Below are positions 26,221-37,128 of a stretch of DNA of 64,000 nucleotides, piece after piece. Numbering within the stretch: position 1 is the first letter of the stretch; each line of letters begins with the position of its first letter. The translations under genes were made by a program, and so were the position numbers. Source of the stretch: Frigoribacterium sp. JB110 (GTDB lineage: Bacteria; Actinomycetota; Actinomycetes; Actinomycetales; Microbacteriaceae); assembly GCF_900163665.1 (NCBI RefSeq), contig NZ_FUIA01000003.1:55508-119507 (forward strand). The letters run 5' to 3'. Under the pieces are notes generated by a model. It was given only the letters and a program-made list of their open reading frames with translations, was not told the DNA's origin and did not search any database.

Positions 26221-26877
26221 ATGGAGCCGGAGGACGCCGTGGGTGCGCCGCGCGGCGTCCGGCTGGGCATCGGCGCGGCGATCGTCGTGGTCATCGTCGT
26301 CGCCGCGATCGTGATCGCGGTGGCGGTGTGGCGCGGTGCCAACGCCCCGGTCGAGGTCGTCGACGGTGCCGGAACTCCCTCGCCGAGCGCGGGGCCGGTG
26401 GAGCAGGGCGATGTCGCGCCCTCGCCGGGTGCCGTGGGCGAACTGTACATCCACGTGTTCGGGGCGGTGGAGCATCCGGGGCTGTACGTGCTGCCCGACG
26501 GGTCGCGGGTCGTCGACGCCGTGTTCGCGGCGGGCGGGCTGCGTGAGAGCGCGGCGCCGGAGGGCGTCAATCTGGCGCGCGAGCTCGCCGACGGGGAGCA
26601 GATCGCGGTGCCGACGAAGGAGCAGGTCGCATCGGGCGAGGTGCCGACGCCTGCACAACCGGATGGGAGCGGCGGGGGATCGGAATCGCCGATCGATCTG
26701 AACGCCGCCGGCCCGACCGAGTTGGAGGCACTTCCCGGGATCGGGCCCGCACTTGCGCAGCGGATCATCGCGTGGCGCGACGACAACGGCCCGTTCGGCA
26801 GCGTCGATGACCTGCTCGCGGTGAGCGGCATCGGGGAGAAGGTGCTCGCCGGCATCCGAGACCAGGTGCGGGTGTGA
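26221..26877 (+). CDS. comEA: ComEA family DNA-binding protein
   Basis: A 218-residue membrane-anchored protein. One transmembrane helix (about 16-37) is followed by a Pro/Ser-rich linker, an SLBB domain (LYIHVFGAVEHPGLYVLPDG, about 77-95) and a C-terminal double helix-hairpin-helix DNA-binding domain (IDLNAAGPTELEALPGIGP and FGSVDDLLAVSGIGEK). In naturally competent bacteria ComEA binds incoming double-stranded DNA outside the membrane. It is followed one base later by comEC, so the two form the usual uptake operon. Confidence 0.93.
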   Translation: MEPEDAVGAPRGVRLGIGAAIVVVIVVAAIVIAVAVWRGANAPVEVVDGAGTPSPSAGPVEQGDVAPSPGAVGELYIHVFGAVEHPGLYVLPDGSRVVDAVFAAGGLRESAAPEGVNLARELADGEQIAVPTKEQVASGEVPTPAQPDGSGGGSESPIDLNAAGPTELEALPGIGPALAQRIIAWRDDNGPFGSVDDLLAVSGIGEKVLAGIRDQVRV

Positions 26878-26878
26878 C

Positions 26879-29302
26879 ATGACGGATCAGGGGCGGGTCC
26901 GCACCGGCGGGAGGGCAGGCCCTTCTTCGGCGGACGCTGCCGATTCCGTGGTGGGGAGCCGGCGGGTGTCCCGCGCCGATATGCGGCTGCTGCCGGTGGC
27001 GATCGCCGCGTGGGCTGCTTCGACCGCTGCCGTGCTGCTCCCGACGATCGCGACGGTTCTCGCCTTCTCGCTGGCGGCGGTCTGCGCCGTGCTGGTGCTG
27101 GTCGTCGTGTTCACGCCGGGTCGGGCGGGCCCGACCGCGCGGGGGTGGCTCGCACTTGCCGTGGTCGCCGCGGCCGTGGCAGGCGCCGCAGCCGCGCACG
27201 TCGCGATGGCGCAGTCGGCGCGCGACGCAGCCGTTTCGGCCGTCGACGCGGGGCGCGCAGAGGTCACGGGTGTGGTGACGACGAAGGTGCAGCCCCGCGG
27301 TGATGACGTGATGTTCTCGCTGACGACCGAGCTGATCGACGAGGCGGGGAGCGGCGCGCTGCGGGTCGCTGTTCCGATGCGCGTCTTCGCTCCGGCCGAT
27401 GCGAGCTCCGGCGGCCGACTGGACCTCGGCTCGCAGGTGACGGTCGCCGGCGGTGCGGACGCGGCGACCGGATCCGCCGAGGTGGCGGTCGTCTATGCCG
27501 ACACGATCGACGTGGAGCGGGGGCCGCCGCACGTGCTCGGTGCGGTGAGCGGCATGCGCGACACGTTCGCTCGGCTCGCTTCCGGATTGCCCGGACCCGG
27601 CGGCGAACTGCTGCCCGGCCTGTCCGTCGGCGATACGCGTTTCGTCTCCGGTGATCTCGACGAGGCGATGAAGGCCTCATCCCTCAGCCATCTGACCGCG
27701 GTGAGCGGAGCGAACTGCGCACTGGTCGTCGCGCTCGCGTTCGGGGGATGCGCCGCGCTGGGAGCTGTTCGGAGCATCCGGATCGTAGTCTCGCTCGTCG
27801 CGCTGGCAGGCTTCGTCGCACTCGTCACTCCGGAGGCGAGCGTGATCCGCGCCGCGACGATGGCGGCCATCGCCATGTTCGCGCTGCTGCTCGGCCGAGC
27901 GGGTGCCGGAGTGGCCGTGCTGTCGCTGGCGGTGACGGGCATCCTGCTCGCCGATCCGTGGCTTACGCTGAACTTCGGATTCCTGCTGTCTGTGGCGGCG
28001 ACGGGTGCGCTGCTGCTGCTCGCCGGTCCGCTCGCGAGAGGGCTGGAGCGATTCATGCCGGGACCGCTCGCCCTTGCTCTCGCCGTGCCGCTGGCCGCGC
28101 AGCTCGCGTGCGGGCCGATCATCGTGCTGTTCGCGCCGCAGGTGCCGCTGTACGGCGTGCCGGCGAACCTCATCGCGGCGCCTGCCGCGCCGATCGCGAC
28201 GGTGGCGGGGCTGGGTGCGTGCCTGTTCGCATCGGTGCCCGGCGTCGGCGCGGCCGCGGCGTGGATCGCCTGGCTGCCGTCGGCGTGGGTGGCGCACACC
28301 GCTGAGGCGTTTGCGGGGCTCCCGCGCGCACGACTCGACTGGTGGGAGGGCGCCGCGGGGTTCGCAGCACTCGCAGTCGTCGGCGCGTGCGTCGCGGTGC
28401 TGATCGCGGTACCGCCGCTGCGGTCGGGGCAGGGTCGGAGCGTGCGCGTCGTGCGGGTCTCGCTCCGTCGGGTCGCAGCGGGGGTGCTCGCGATCGCGCT
28501 GGGCGGTGTCGCCGGAACGGCAGCGGTGTCCGGTGCGATCGTCGGGCCGCTGACCGTGCCGCGCGACTGGGCGATCGCGGCGTGCGATGTGGGGCAGGGC
28601 GACGCGCTGCTCGTGCGCTCGGAGGACGAGACGATGCTGATCGACACCGGCCCGGATCCGGATGCGCTGGCGGACTGTCTGAGCAGGTTGGGCATCCGGA
28701 GCATCGATCTGCTCGTGCTCACGCATTTCGACGCCGACCACACCGGCGGTGCCGAGGCGCTCGAGGGTCGGGTCGGGCACGTCATGCATGGGCCGGAGGA
28801 TGATCGTTCCGGTGCGGTGTGGCGCGCGCTCGGCGATCCGCCGCACACCGAGGTGGCCGCAGGAGATGAGGGAGCGCTGGGCGCTGCGCGCTGGTTCGTG
28901 CGGTGGCCCGCAGCCGGGGCCGGGTTCGACGCGGGCAACGAGACCAGTGTCGTGATCGATATCTCCGGCGGCGGCGTGCCCCACGCACTGATGCTCGGTG
29001 ACACGTCGGAGGATTCTCAGTCGGCGATGCTGCGAGACGCACCGCTGGCCGCGCCGTACGAGGTCGTGAAGGTCGCCCATCACGGCAGCGCCGACCAGCT
29101 CGCCGGGCTGTACGGCGAGGCCGCCGCGGCTGTGGCGATCATCACGGTGGGAGAGAACGACTACGGGCACCCGCGAGAGCGGACGCTCGGCGTGCTCCGC
29201 TCATCCGGTGCGTCGATCGCCCGCACCGACGTGTCCGGGCTGGTGCTGGTCGCGGCGCGAGACGACGGCGGGCTGCGCGTCTGGCGGGAGCGGGGCGAGT
29301 GA
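26879..29302 (+). CDS. comEC: ComEC/Rec2 family competence protein
   Basis: An 807-residue polytopic membrane protein proposed to form the DNA uptake channel. It contains an N-terminal DUF4131-like region with two helices, the Competence domain (about 230-500, including HLTAVSGANCALVVALAF and LTLNFGFLLSVAATGALLL) and a C-terminal metallo-beta-lactamase-like domain (from about 560) with VGQGDALLV, LTHFDADHTGG and VKVAHHGSADQ, which may degrade the non-transported strand. All three domains are intact. It is translationally close to comEA and the operon continues to holA after 42 bp. Confidence 0.93.
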   Translation: MTDQGRVRTGGRAGPSSADAADSVVGSRRVSRADMRLLPVAIAAWAASTAAVLLPTIATVLAFSLAAVCAVLVLVVVFTPGRAGPTARGWLALAVVAAAVAGAAAAHVAMAQSARDAAVSAVDAGRAEVTGVVTTKVQPRGDDVMFSLTTELIDEAGSGALRVAVPMRVFAPADASSGGRLDLGSQVTVAGGADAATGSAEVAVVYADTIDVERGPPHVLGAVSGMRDTFARLASGLPGPGGELLPGLSVGDTRFVSGDLDEAMKASSLSHLTAVSGANCALVVALAFGGCAALGAVRSIRIVVSLVALAGFVALVTPEASVIRAATMAAIAMFALLLGRAGAGVAVLSLAVTGILLADPWLTLNFGFLLSVAATGALLLLAGPLARGLERFMPGPLALALAVPLAAQLACGPIIVLFAPQVPLYGVPANLIAAPAAPIATVAGLGACLFASVPGVGAAAAWIAWLPSAWVAHTAEAFAGLPRARLDWWEGAAGFAALAVVGACVAVLIAVPPLRSGQGRSVRVVRVSLRRVAAGVLAIALGGVAGTAAVSGAIVGPLTVPRDWAIAACDVGQGDALLVRSEDETMLIDTGPDPDALADCLSRLGIRSIDLLVLTHFDADHTGGAEALEGRVGHVMHGPEDDRSGAVWRALGDPPHTEVAAGDEGALGAARWFVRWPAAGAGFDAGNETSVVIDISGGGVPHALMLGDTSEDSQSAMLRDAPLAAPYEVVKVAHHGSADQLAGLYGEAAAAVAIITVGENDYGHPRERTLGVLRSSGASIARTDVSGLVLVAARDDGGLRVWRERGE

Positions 29303-29332
29303 GCGCGGCCGTTTTCCGTCCGTGGCCACCGG

Positions 29333-29338
29333 TAGGCT
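29333..29338 (+). promoter_or_regulatory. -10 box of holA, leaderless type
   Basis: TAGGCT, six bases before the ATG at 29345, giving holA its own promoter behind comEC. Confidence 0.5.
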
Positions 29339-29344
29339 GGATGC

Positions 29345-30409
29345 ATGGCAGCCGCGTCCGCTCGTTCCGGGGGAAGAACCGCTCGTGCGGGCGGAAACTC
29401 GTCGGCGAAGACGAAGATTCCGCAGCAGTCGTGGCGCAACCCGCAGCCGGCACCGATCGTTCTGGTCAGCGGGCCGGAGGAGGTCTGCGCCGAGCGCGGC
29501 ATCGGGGCGATCCGCGACTATCTGAAGGCGGAGGATCCGTCTGTCGAGGTCACCGACATCCGGGCCGACGACTACACGGCCGGCACCCTGCTCGCGGTGA
29601 CGTCGCCTTCGCTGTTCGGCGAACCGAGGCTGGTGCGCGTCGCGGGAGTCGAGAAGTGCTCAGACGCATTCCTCGACGAAGCGCTGAAGTACATCGAGGC
29701 ACCGCAGGAGGGCGCGACCCTCGTGCTTCGCCACACCGGTGCGACCGTGCGCGGCAAGAAGCTGCTCGACGCGATCCGATCCGGCGTCGGTGGGGGAGCG
29801 GAGGTGCCCTGCCCCGCGATCAAGCGCGACGCCGAGCGGCACGACTTCGCAGCGGGCGAGTTCAAGGCGGCCAGGCGCGCGATCGCCCCGAAGGCGCTGC
29901 AGGCGCTGACCTCGGCGTTCGCCGACGACCTGACCGAGCTTGCAGGCGCCTGCCAGCAGCTGCTCGCCGATGTCGACGGCGACATCACGGCGGAGGTCGT
30001 GGCGAGGTACTACGGCGGCCGCGTCGAGACGAACGCGTTCACCGTCGCCGACACGGCGATCGCCGGCCAGTACGGTGAGGCGCTCGTCGCGCTGCGGCAT
30101 GCGCTGGCATCCGGCGCCGACCCTGTGCCGATGGTGGCGGCCTTCGCGATGAAGATGCGCACGATGGCGCGCGTCGCGGGGCAGCGCGGGTCCTCCCGTG
30201 ACATCGCGATGCGCGTCGGGATGAAGGACTGGCAGGTCGACCGCGCGCGCCGCGACCTTCAGACCGGCTGGAGCCCGCGCAGCCTCGGCGCCGCGATCCA
30301 GGCGATCGCCCGCGCCGACGCCGAGGTGAAGGGCGCCTCCCGCGACCCGATCTTCGCCCTCGAGCGCATGGTGACGGTCGTCGCCACCCGCCGCCCCTTC
30401 GGTACCTGA
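29345..30409 (+). CDS. holA: DNA polymerase III subunit delta
   Basis: A 354-residue clamp-loader subunit that opens the sliding clamp. The N-terminal part has PIVLVSGPEEVCAERGIGAIRDYL and SLFGEPRLVRVAGVEK, typical of HolA. The AAA-like domain lacks Walker residues, as expected for delta. The C-terminal helical collar domain includes MKDWQVDRARRDLQTGWSPR and ends DPIFALERMVTVV. The first 35 residues are basic and probably disordered. Order comEA-comEC-holA followed by rpsT on the other strand is the usual one in actinobacteria. Confidence 0.93.
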   Translation: MAAASARSGGRTARAGGNSSAKTKIPQQSWRNPQPAPIVLVSGPEEVCAERGIGAIRDYLKAEDPSVEVTDIRADDYTAGTLLAVTSPSLFGEPRLVRVAGVEKCSDAFLDEALKYIEAPQEGATLVLRHTGATVRGKKLLDAIRSGVGGGAEVPCPAIKRDAERHDFAAGEFKAARRAIAPKALQALTSAFADDLTELAGACQQLLADVDGDITAEVVARYYGGRVETNAFTVADTAIAGQYGEALVALRHALASGADPVPMVAAFAMKMRTMARVAGQRGSSRDIAMRVGMKDWQVDRARRDLQTGWSPRSLGAAIQAIARADAEVKGASRDPIFALERMVTVVATRRPFGT

Positions 30410-30419
30410 GGCCCCGCCC

Positions 30420-30500
30420 CCTCGCGAACCGCCTGGGCTTTGTCGAGGTGCCACGGAACGGTCAGGCAATTGATCCATTCAGTGGCACTTCGTGAGTGGT
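30420..30500. repeat. Intergenic repeat, left copy of an inverted pair
   Basis: The segment starting CCTCGCGAACCGCCTGGGCT, followed by TTGTCGAGGTGCCAC, matches the reverse complement of 31555-31630 (CCTCGCGAGATGCCTGGACT then TTGTCGAGATGCCGC). The first 30 bases agree at most positions and similarity fades later. An internal TGCCAC/GTGGCA pair forms a hairpin. The pair surrounds the AbiEi-like gene. Confidence 0.6.
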
Positions 30501-30601
30501 AGATCGCAGAGTTTCCCTCACAGGCGGGGGAATCGCGCGATTGCTGTCCACAGCCGCCGCCGGGGCTGGTCACGGCGCGGCCATCGCGTCAGGGTGACTG
30601 C

Positions 30602-31549
30602 ATGTCTGAACTGCTCACCCATTCGCGTTCTGATCTCACTCGGTCGGGGCTGAGCGACCGAGCGCTGCGCGAGGCGCTGCGGTCAGGGCGGCTCCTCCGG
30701 ATCCGCAACGGTCACTTCGTCGATGCGAGAACCTGGGAGTCTGCGCATCCGGAGCAACGAGAAGTCGCGGCGGCGCGTGCGGCGCAACGGGATGCGCATG
30801 GACGCCATGTGTTCTCGCATGCGACGGCCGCGGCACTGCACGGTCTGCCGCTGTTCCGCCACAGCCCGGGGAAACCGCACGTGATGATCGGCAACGACAC
30901 GCTCTCCGGCACCAGTCCCGGAGTCGCACGCCACCATGATCTGTGGGACGGCGAGACGACCGAGCGCGATGGTCTGCTGGTGACCACGCTTGCCCGAACG
31001 ACGTTCGATGTGCTGCGCACCTGTCGTGCCGAGACCGCCGTCGCCTGCATCGATGCGGCGATGCGACGGATCGCATTGCGGGCGGATCGGCGCATCGACC
31101 ATCAGCGAGCCGATGCGTTTCGCGATGAGGTCATTCGTCTGATCCAGACGGCAACAGGTAAGCGGGGCGTGAAGCAGGCCCGTGAGCTGATTGCATTCGC
31201 CGACCCTCGGGCGGAGTCCCCTGGAGAGAGCGTGAGCCGGATGTATCTGGCTCGGCTGGGCTACGAGCGGGTCGAGCTGCAGGTGCCGATCGCCGCTCCG
31301 AACGGACGCGCGTACACCGTGGACTTCAGGGTGTCCGGTGTGCTCGGCGAATTCGACGGCGCGCGCAAGTACGTCGATCGCGGCTTGCGCGCCGGGCGGT
31401 CAGTGGAGCAGGTGGTGCTCGACGAGAAGCGGCGGGAAGACTGGATCCGAGCCCGCTCCAGCGAGAGGTTCGTCCGGTGGACGAATCAGGAGATCGCCAC
31501 GCCCGATCATTTCCTCCGGTTCCTGCGGTCAGTGAATGTGTGGCCGTGA
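30602..31549 (+). CDS. AbiEi-like winged-helix protein with DUF559/Vsr-like nuclease domain
   Basis: A 315-residue protein of an actinobacterial family often present in many copies per genome. The N-terminal part (SDRALREALRSGRLLRIRNG) resembles the winged-helix of AbiEi antitoxins. The C-terminal part has YTVDFRVSGVLGEFDGARKY followed by VVLDEKRREDWIRARS and RFVRWT, the pattern of DUF559-like PD-(D/E)xK nucleases (Asp, Glu-x-Lys). Its function is unknown. No AbiEii toxin lies beside it, so a toxin-antitoxin role is doubtful. The gene stands between two related repeats in inverted orientation (30420-30500 and 31555-31630). Its start has no ribosome binding site. Confidence 0.8.
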   Translation: MSELLTHSRSDLTRSGLSDRALREALRSGRLLRIRNGHFVDARTWESAHPEQREVAAARAAQRDAHGRHVFSHATAAALHGLPLFRHSPGKPHVMIGNDTLSGTSPGVARHHDLWDGETTERDGLLVTTLARTTFDVLRTCRAETAVACIDAAMRRIALRADRRIDHQRADAFRDEVIRLIQTATGKRGVKQARELIAFADPRAESPGESVSRMYLARLGYERVELQVPIAAPNGRAYTVDFRVSGVLGEFDGARKYVDRGLRAGRSVEQVVLDEKRREDWIRARSSERFVRWTNQEIATPDHFLRFLRSVNVWP

Positions 31550-31554
31550 GGAGT

Positions 31555-31630
31555 GTGCGAAATGCCGCGAGATGGTTCGAAAAGCCACTGATCCTGCGGC
31601 ATCTCGACAAAGTCCAGGCATCTCGCGAGG
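31555..31630. repeat. Intergenic repeat, right copy of an inverted pair
   Basis: Related in reverse orientation to 30420-30500. It contains CGCGAGATG (31567-31575) pairing with CATCTCGCG (31619-31627), so it can fold into a long hairpin just downstream of the AbiEi-like gene. The CGAGATG/CATCTCG core is shared with the 78-bp palindromes at 35.9, 45.3 and 61.0 kb. Confidence 0.6.
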
Positions 31631-31649
31631 GGGCGGCCGAGGCCGACGA

Positions 31650-31685
31650 CGAAGGGCCCGTCTCCCTGAGGAGACGGGCCCTTCG
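31650..31685. terminator. Intrinsic terminator downstream of rpsT
   Basis: A near-perfect stem, CGAAGGGCCCGTCTC pairing with GAGACGGGCCCTTCG around a CCTGAG loop, lies 15 bases after the rpsT stop on the minus strand. Confidence 0.85.
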
Positions 31686-31699
31686 TTTCGCGGATCAGC

Positions 31700-31960
31700 T
31701 CAGAGAGCGGCGATCTGTTTGGCGACCTTCGACTTGCGGTTCGCCGCCTGGTTCTTGTGGATGACGCCCTTGCTGACAGCCTTGTCCAGCTTCTTGGAAG
31801 CCTTCGTGTAGGCCGCCTCGGCTGCGGCCTTGTCGCCGGAGGCGATGGCCTTGCGCGTGTTGCGGACGAGCGACTTCAGTTCTGAGCGCACGATGCGATT
31901 GCGGTCGCGAGCCTTCTCGTTGGTCTTGATGCGCTTGAGCTGCGACTTGATGTTTGCCAC
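31700..31960 (-). CDS. rpsT: 30S ribosomal protein S20
   Basis: An 86-residue basic helical ribosomal protein: [20 protein letters not shown] at the start, ending [12 protein letters not shown]20 binds 16S rRNA early in 30S assembly. The GTG start at 31960 gives exactly the family N-terminus. The 201-bp region to lepA, transcribed the other way, contains both promoters. In several bacteria S20 controls its own translation and GTG starts are common for rpsT. Confidence 0.97.
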   Translation of the reverse strand: MANIKSQLKRIKTNEKARDRNRIVRSELKSLVRNTRKAIASGDKAAAEAAYTKASKKLDKAVSKGVIHKNQAANRKSKVAKQIAAL

Positions 31961-32146
31961 GTGTCGGATGACCTTCGTTCGTAAGTGGATCGGATGTCGC
32001 CGCACAGCGAGAGAGGGGCGCCGGGCGGCAGGTGTGGGTGGCCCCACACGCAAGCCAAAGGCCAATGCTACCAGGAATCGCCGGTTCGCACGCGCAGGCA
32101 TCGGCGCATCACGACCGCTCGCGCGGGAAGTCCGCTCGACCGTCGG

Positions 32147-32152
32147 TAGACT
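32147..32152 (+). promoter_or_regulatory. -10 box of lepA
   Basis: TAGACT, nine bases before the ATG at 32162, giving a leader of two or three bases at most. Confidence 0.45.
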
Positions 32153-32161
32153 GTCCGGAAC

Positions 32162-34009
<1,848 letters not shown>

Positions 34010-34018
34010 GCTGACGGG

Positions 34019-34663
34019 ATGCGCCGGGGCAACTTCCGAGACGAAACCGTGGACTACGCCGCCGTCGGGGCGACGCAGGCGAACGATCTGCTGCAGTTCC
34101 CGCCGGAGCAGAGTCTGCCGGCGTCGGAGTCGCGCCGCATCGGCAGCGGCGAGGATCGCTTCCGCGCCGCGAGCGAGCTTCTGCTGGGATGGGCGGCGCA
34201 GCGCGCGGCCGGGCAGGTCGTCGAGGTGAAGCCCGCGGCCGGTCCCGCCTACACGGGCGTGAGCTTCGACGCCGAGGGCAACGCCATCGCTCCCGCTGAC
34301 CTGGCGGGCGAGCAGCGCTTCGACGCCGAGGGGCTGCCGCTGGTGTCAGGCGGCGCGACCATCACTCTCCGCGGTCGCGTGAAGGGCAAGCGCGTGACGG
34401 GGGAGTACCGGGTGATCTTCCTGTCGGAGAGCGGGCGCCGCATCGCGTTCGCCCTCGGAACCGTGGGCGGTGCCGTCGTCAGCGGTGAGGAGCTGTTCGC
34501 GCTGGAATGGCGCGAAGATGATGAGGTGTGGCTGGAGCTGCGCGCCTTCGATCGACCGACCAAGCTCTTCGGCCGTATGTTCAAGGGGCTCGTCCGCTCG
34601 CGTCGGCGCGCACTGTTCGACCGCTACCTGCGTGCGATATCGCCGCTGTACAAGACGCCGTAA
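34019..34663 (+). CDS. DUF1990 family protein
   Basis: A 214-residue protein of the DUF1990 family. It begins RRGNFRDETVDYAAVGATQ, has the central FRAASELLLGWAAQR and the conserved GYRVIFL-like segment TGEYRVIFLSESGRRIAFALGT, and ends RRRALFDRYLRAISPL. Family members are small soluble proteins of unknown activity, often near lepA/hemW in this group of actinobacteria. The stop codon shares one base with the hemW start (TAATG), so the two are probably co-translated. Confidence 0.8.
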   Translation: MRRGNFRDETVDYAAVGATQANDLLQFPPEQSLPASESRRIGSGEDRFRAASELLLGWAAQRAAGQVVEVKPAAGPAYTGVSFDAEGNAIAPADLAGEQRFDAEGLPLVSGGATITLRGRVKGKRVTGEYRVIFLSESGRRIAFALGTVGGAVVSGEELFALEWREDDEVWLELRAFDRPTKLFGRMFKGLVRSRRRALFDRYLRAISPLYKTP

Positions 34664-35880
34664 TGGGGGCAGCGCTCCCGCTCGGAGACCCCGCACCGGC
34701 AGACGGCGCCCTTCCGGAGGACATCCGGATCGATGGCGAGGCCGACTTCGGCGCGTACCTGCACGTTCCGTTCTGCCGCGTGCGCTGCGGATACTGCGAC
34801 TTCAACACGTACACGGCGACCGAGCTGCGCGGCGCGCGCCAGGATCAGTACGCGGACGAGGTGCTGCGCGAGATCGACCTCGCCGTGAACGTGCTCGGCG
34901 CGCGCGGTGCCCTGCGCCCCGCCAGCACGGTGTTCTTCGGCGGGGGCACGCCGACGCTGCTCCCCGCGGGGGATCTGGCGCGGATGCTGAACGGAGTGCG
35001 CGAAGCCTTCGGGCTCGCCGACGGTGCGGAGATCACGGTCGAGGCGAACCCCGACACGGTGACGGACGCCGTCGTGAGCCGGCTCGCCGAGGCCGGCGTG
35101 AACCGGATGTCGATCGGCATGCAGTCATCGGTGCCGCATGTGCTGCGCTCGCTCGATCGCACCCACACTCCCGAGAACGTGGCCCGCGCCGTCGAGGCCG
35201 GGCGTGCGCACGGACTCGACGTCAGCGTCGACCTGATCTACGGCGCGCCGGGTGAGGGCCTCGCCGACTGGCGGGCGTCGCTGGAGACGGCGATCGCCCT
35301 CGAACCCGAGCACATCTCGGCGTACGCGCTGATCATCGAGGAGGGCACGAAGCTGCATCGGCAGATCAGCCGCGGCGAGGTGCCCGCTCCGGATGACGAC
35401 CTGCAGGCCGACATGTACGAGCTCGCCGACGCGGCGCTCGCCGGCGCCGGCTACGACTGGTACGAGGTGTCGAACTGGTCGAAGGGCACAGAGCACCGCT
35501 CGCGCCACAACCTGGCGTACTGGCGGAATCAGGACTGGTGGGGGTTCGGTCCGGGGGCGCACAGCCACGTCGCCGGTCTGCGCTGGTGGAACGCGAAGCA
35601 TCCGGCCGCGTATGCGCAGCGGCTCGCGACCGGGGAGTCTCCCGCTGTCGGCACCGAGCGCCCCGACGCGGAGGCGCGTCTGCTCGAGTCTGTGCTCCTC
35701 GAGAGCCGCATCCGCGACGGCCTCGACTTGTCAAAGCTCCCCGCCGATGCCCGCCAAGCCGTTGCCGGCCTCATCGCCGACGGCCTCGTCGAGCCCTCTG
35801 CCGCCATCCGCGGCCGCCTCGTCCTCACTCTGCGCGGCCGCCTCCTCGCCGACGCCGTCGTCCGCGCCCTCACCGCCTGA
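34663..35880 (+). CDS. hemW: HemW, radical SAM heme chaperone
   Basis: A 405-residue radical SAM protein formerly called coproporphyrinogen III oxidase-like. The iron-sulfur motif is HVPFCRVRCGYCDF (CxxxCxxC, about 33-46), followed by GGGTPTLLP and the SAM-binding EITVEANPDTV. The Cys-x-Cys of true HemN is absent, so it should act as a heme chaperone. The HemN C-terminal domain is present (NLAYWRNQDWWGFGPGAHSH). The start overlaps the DUF1990 stop by one base. A 78-bp palindrome lies seven bases after the stop. Confidence 0.93.
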   Translation: MGAALPLGDPAPADGALPEDIRIDGEADFGAYLHVPFCRVRCGYCDFNTYTATELRGARQDQYADEVLREIDLAVNVLGARGALRPASTVFFGGGTPTLLPAGDLARMLNGVREAFGLADGAEITVEANPDTVTDAVVSRLAEAGVNRMSIGMQSSVPHVLRSLDRTHTPENVARAVEAGRAHGLDVSVDLIYGAPGEGLADWRASLETAIALEPEHISAYALIIEEGTKLHRQISRGEVPAPDDDLQADMYELADAALAGAGYDWYEVSNWSKGTEHRSRHNLAYWRNQDWWGFGPGAHSHVAGLRWWNAKHPAAYAQRLATGESPAVGTERPDAEARLLESVLLESRIRDGLDLSKLPADARQAVAGLIADGLVEPSAAIRGRLVLTLRGRLLADAVVRALTA

Positions 35881-35887
35881 ACACACA

Positions 35888-35965
35888 GCTGCCGAGATGC
35901 GCACTTCTCGTCGAGATGCGCCGGTTTGGACGTGATTCTGTCGCAAAAGTGCGCATCTCGGCAGC
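35888..35965. repeat. 78-bp palindromic repeat, copy 1
   Basis: Left arm GCTGCCGAGATGCGCACTT and right arm AAGTGCGCATCTCGGCAGC are perfect complements. Between them lies a second GAGATGCGCC and TTTGGACGTG. Related elements are found at 45297-45374 and 61044-61121. It could act as a terminator or mRNA-end structure between hemW and hrcA. Confidence 0.85.
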
Positions 35966-36035
35966 GAGGCATGCCGGTCGGGGGACGCGGTAGGATTGGC
36001 AGTCAGACGGGGCGAGTGCAAACGCGGGAGGTGCC

Positions 36036-37073
36036 ATGGTCTCTGAGCGAGGACTGCAGGTGCTCCGGGCGATCGTGCAGGACTACGTCGACACGCACGA
36101 GCCGGTCGGGAGCAGGTCGATCGTCGATCGGCACGCGTTCGACGTCTCGGCGGCGACGATCCGCAACGATATGGCGCTGCTCGAGGAGGAAGACCTCATC
36201 GTCGCGCCGCACACGTCATCAGGGCGCGTCCCGACCGACAAGGGCTACCGCCTGTTCGTCGATCATCTCGCCGAGATCCGTCCGCTGACTCCGGCGCAGC
36301 GGACGGCGATCACCGCGTTCCTCGCCGATCCGCACGACCTGGACGACCTGCTGGCACGCACGGTGCGTCTGCTCACACAGCTGACCGGTCAGGTCGCCCT
36401 CGTGCAGTACCCCTCGTTCTCTCGCGCGCACGTGACGCACGTGGAGCTCGTCTCGCTCGACGAGCGTCGCCTGCTGGTGATTCTGGTCACCGACACGGGC
36501 AGGGTCTCTCAGCGCATCGCGACGGTGCCCGCCGACATCGCCGAGGAGGACGTCGCCCTGCTGCGCGCCCAGCTGGGCACTCTGGTGAGCGGCCGCGCCG
36601 TCGGCGAGGGCGCGGAGAGAATCAGAGCGCTGCAGGAGACCCCGTTCGACTCCCGCGATCTGGTCGCGGGCAGCCTTGTGGCGCTTGCGGGCGTCATCGG
36701 CGAGGAGCTCGACGAGTTCCGTCAGAATCGTCTGGTGATGGCGGGGGCGGCGACGCTCGCCAAACGCGAACAGGACTTCCGCGGCAGCATCCACCCGCTC
36801 CTCGAGGCGATCGAAGAGCAGGTGACGCTGCTGCGGCTGATGTCGGAGATGCAGACCGGCGAGGACGGGCTCTCCGCATCGATCGGGCGCGAGAACGACG
36901 CGTTCGGGCTCGGTGAGGCCTCGATCATCACCAGCCGCTATGACGCGCAGGTCGGCTCGGCGCGCGTCGGCGTGATGGGGCCGACCCGGATGGACTATCC
37001 CAGCAATCTTTCGGCGGCGCGTGCCGTCGCGCGGTACCTGACCCGCGTGCTGGAAGAAGACGGCAAGCGCTGA
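36036..37073 (+). CDS. hrcA: Heat-inducible transcription repressor HrcA
   Basis: A 345-residue repressor of chaperone genes. The N-terminal winged helix reads QVLRAIVQDYVDTHEPVGSR and VSAATIRNDMALLEEEDLI, followed by HTSSGRVPTDKGYRLFVD, the HrcA hallmark. The C-terminal GAF-like dimer domain ends with YPSNLSAARAVARYLTRVLE. GGGAGGTG precedes the ATG. HrcA binds CIRCE elements, but I see no CIRCE inverted repeat in front of hrcA or dnaJ here. TAGGAT near 35991 may be the -10. It is co-oriented with dnaJ, rsmE and lnt. Confidence 0.95.
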   Translation: MVSERGLQVLRAIVQDYVDTHEPVGSRSIVDRHAFDVSAATIRNDMALLEEEDLIVAPHTSSGRVPTDKGYRLFVDHLAEIRPLTPAQRTAITAFLADPHDLDDLLARTVRLLTQLTGQVALVQYPSFSRAHVTHVELVSLDERRLLVILVTDTGRVSQRIATVPADIAEEDVALLRAQLGTLVSGRAVGEGAERIRALQETPFDSRDLVAGSLVALAGVIGEELDEFRQNRLVMAGAATLAKREQDFRGSIHPLLEAIEEQVTLLRLMSEMQTGEDGLSASIGRENDAFGLGEASIITSRYDAQVGSARVGVMGPTRMDYPSNLSAARAVARYLTRVLEEDGKR

Positions 37074-37128
37074 TACGGCGCGCTGAAGGCAACGACTGAG
37101 CCCGGATCGGGCTGAGGAAGGGTGACGA

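Noticed and set aside
30602..31549. Complete AbiE toxin-antitoxin pair
   Set aside because: Only an AbiEi-like N-terminus occurs and no AbiEii nucleotidyltransferase gene adjoins it; the C-terminus looks like a nuclease instead.
36036..37128. CIRCE element near hrcA/dnaJ
   Set aside because: No TTAGCACTC-N9-GAGTGCTAA-like inverted repeat is present in the intergenic regions.
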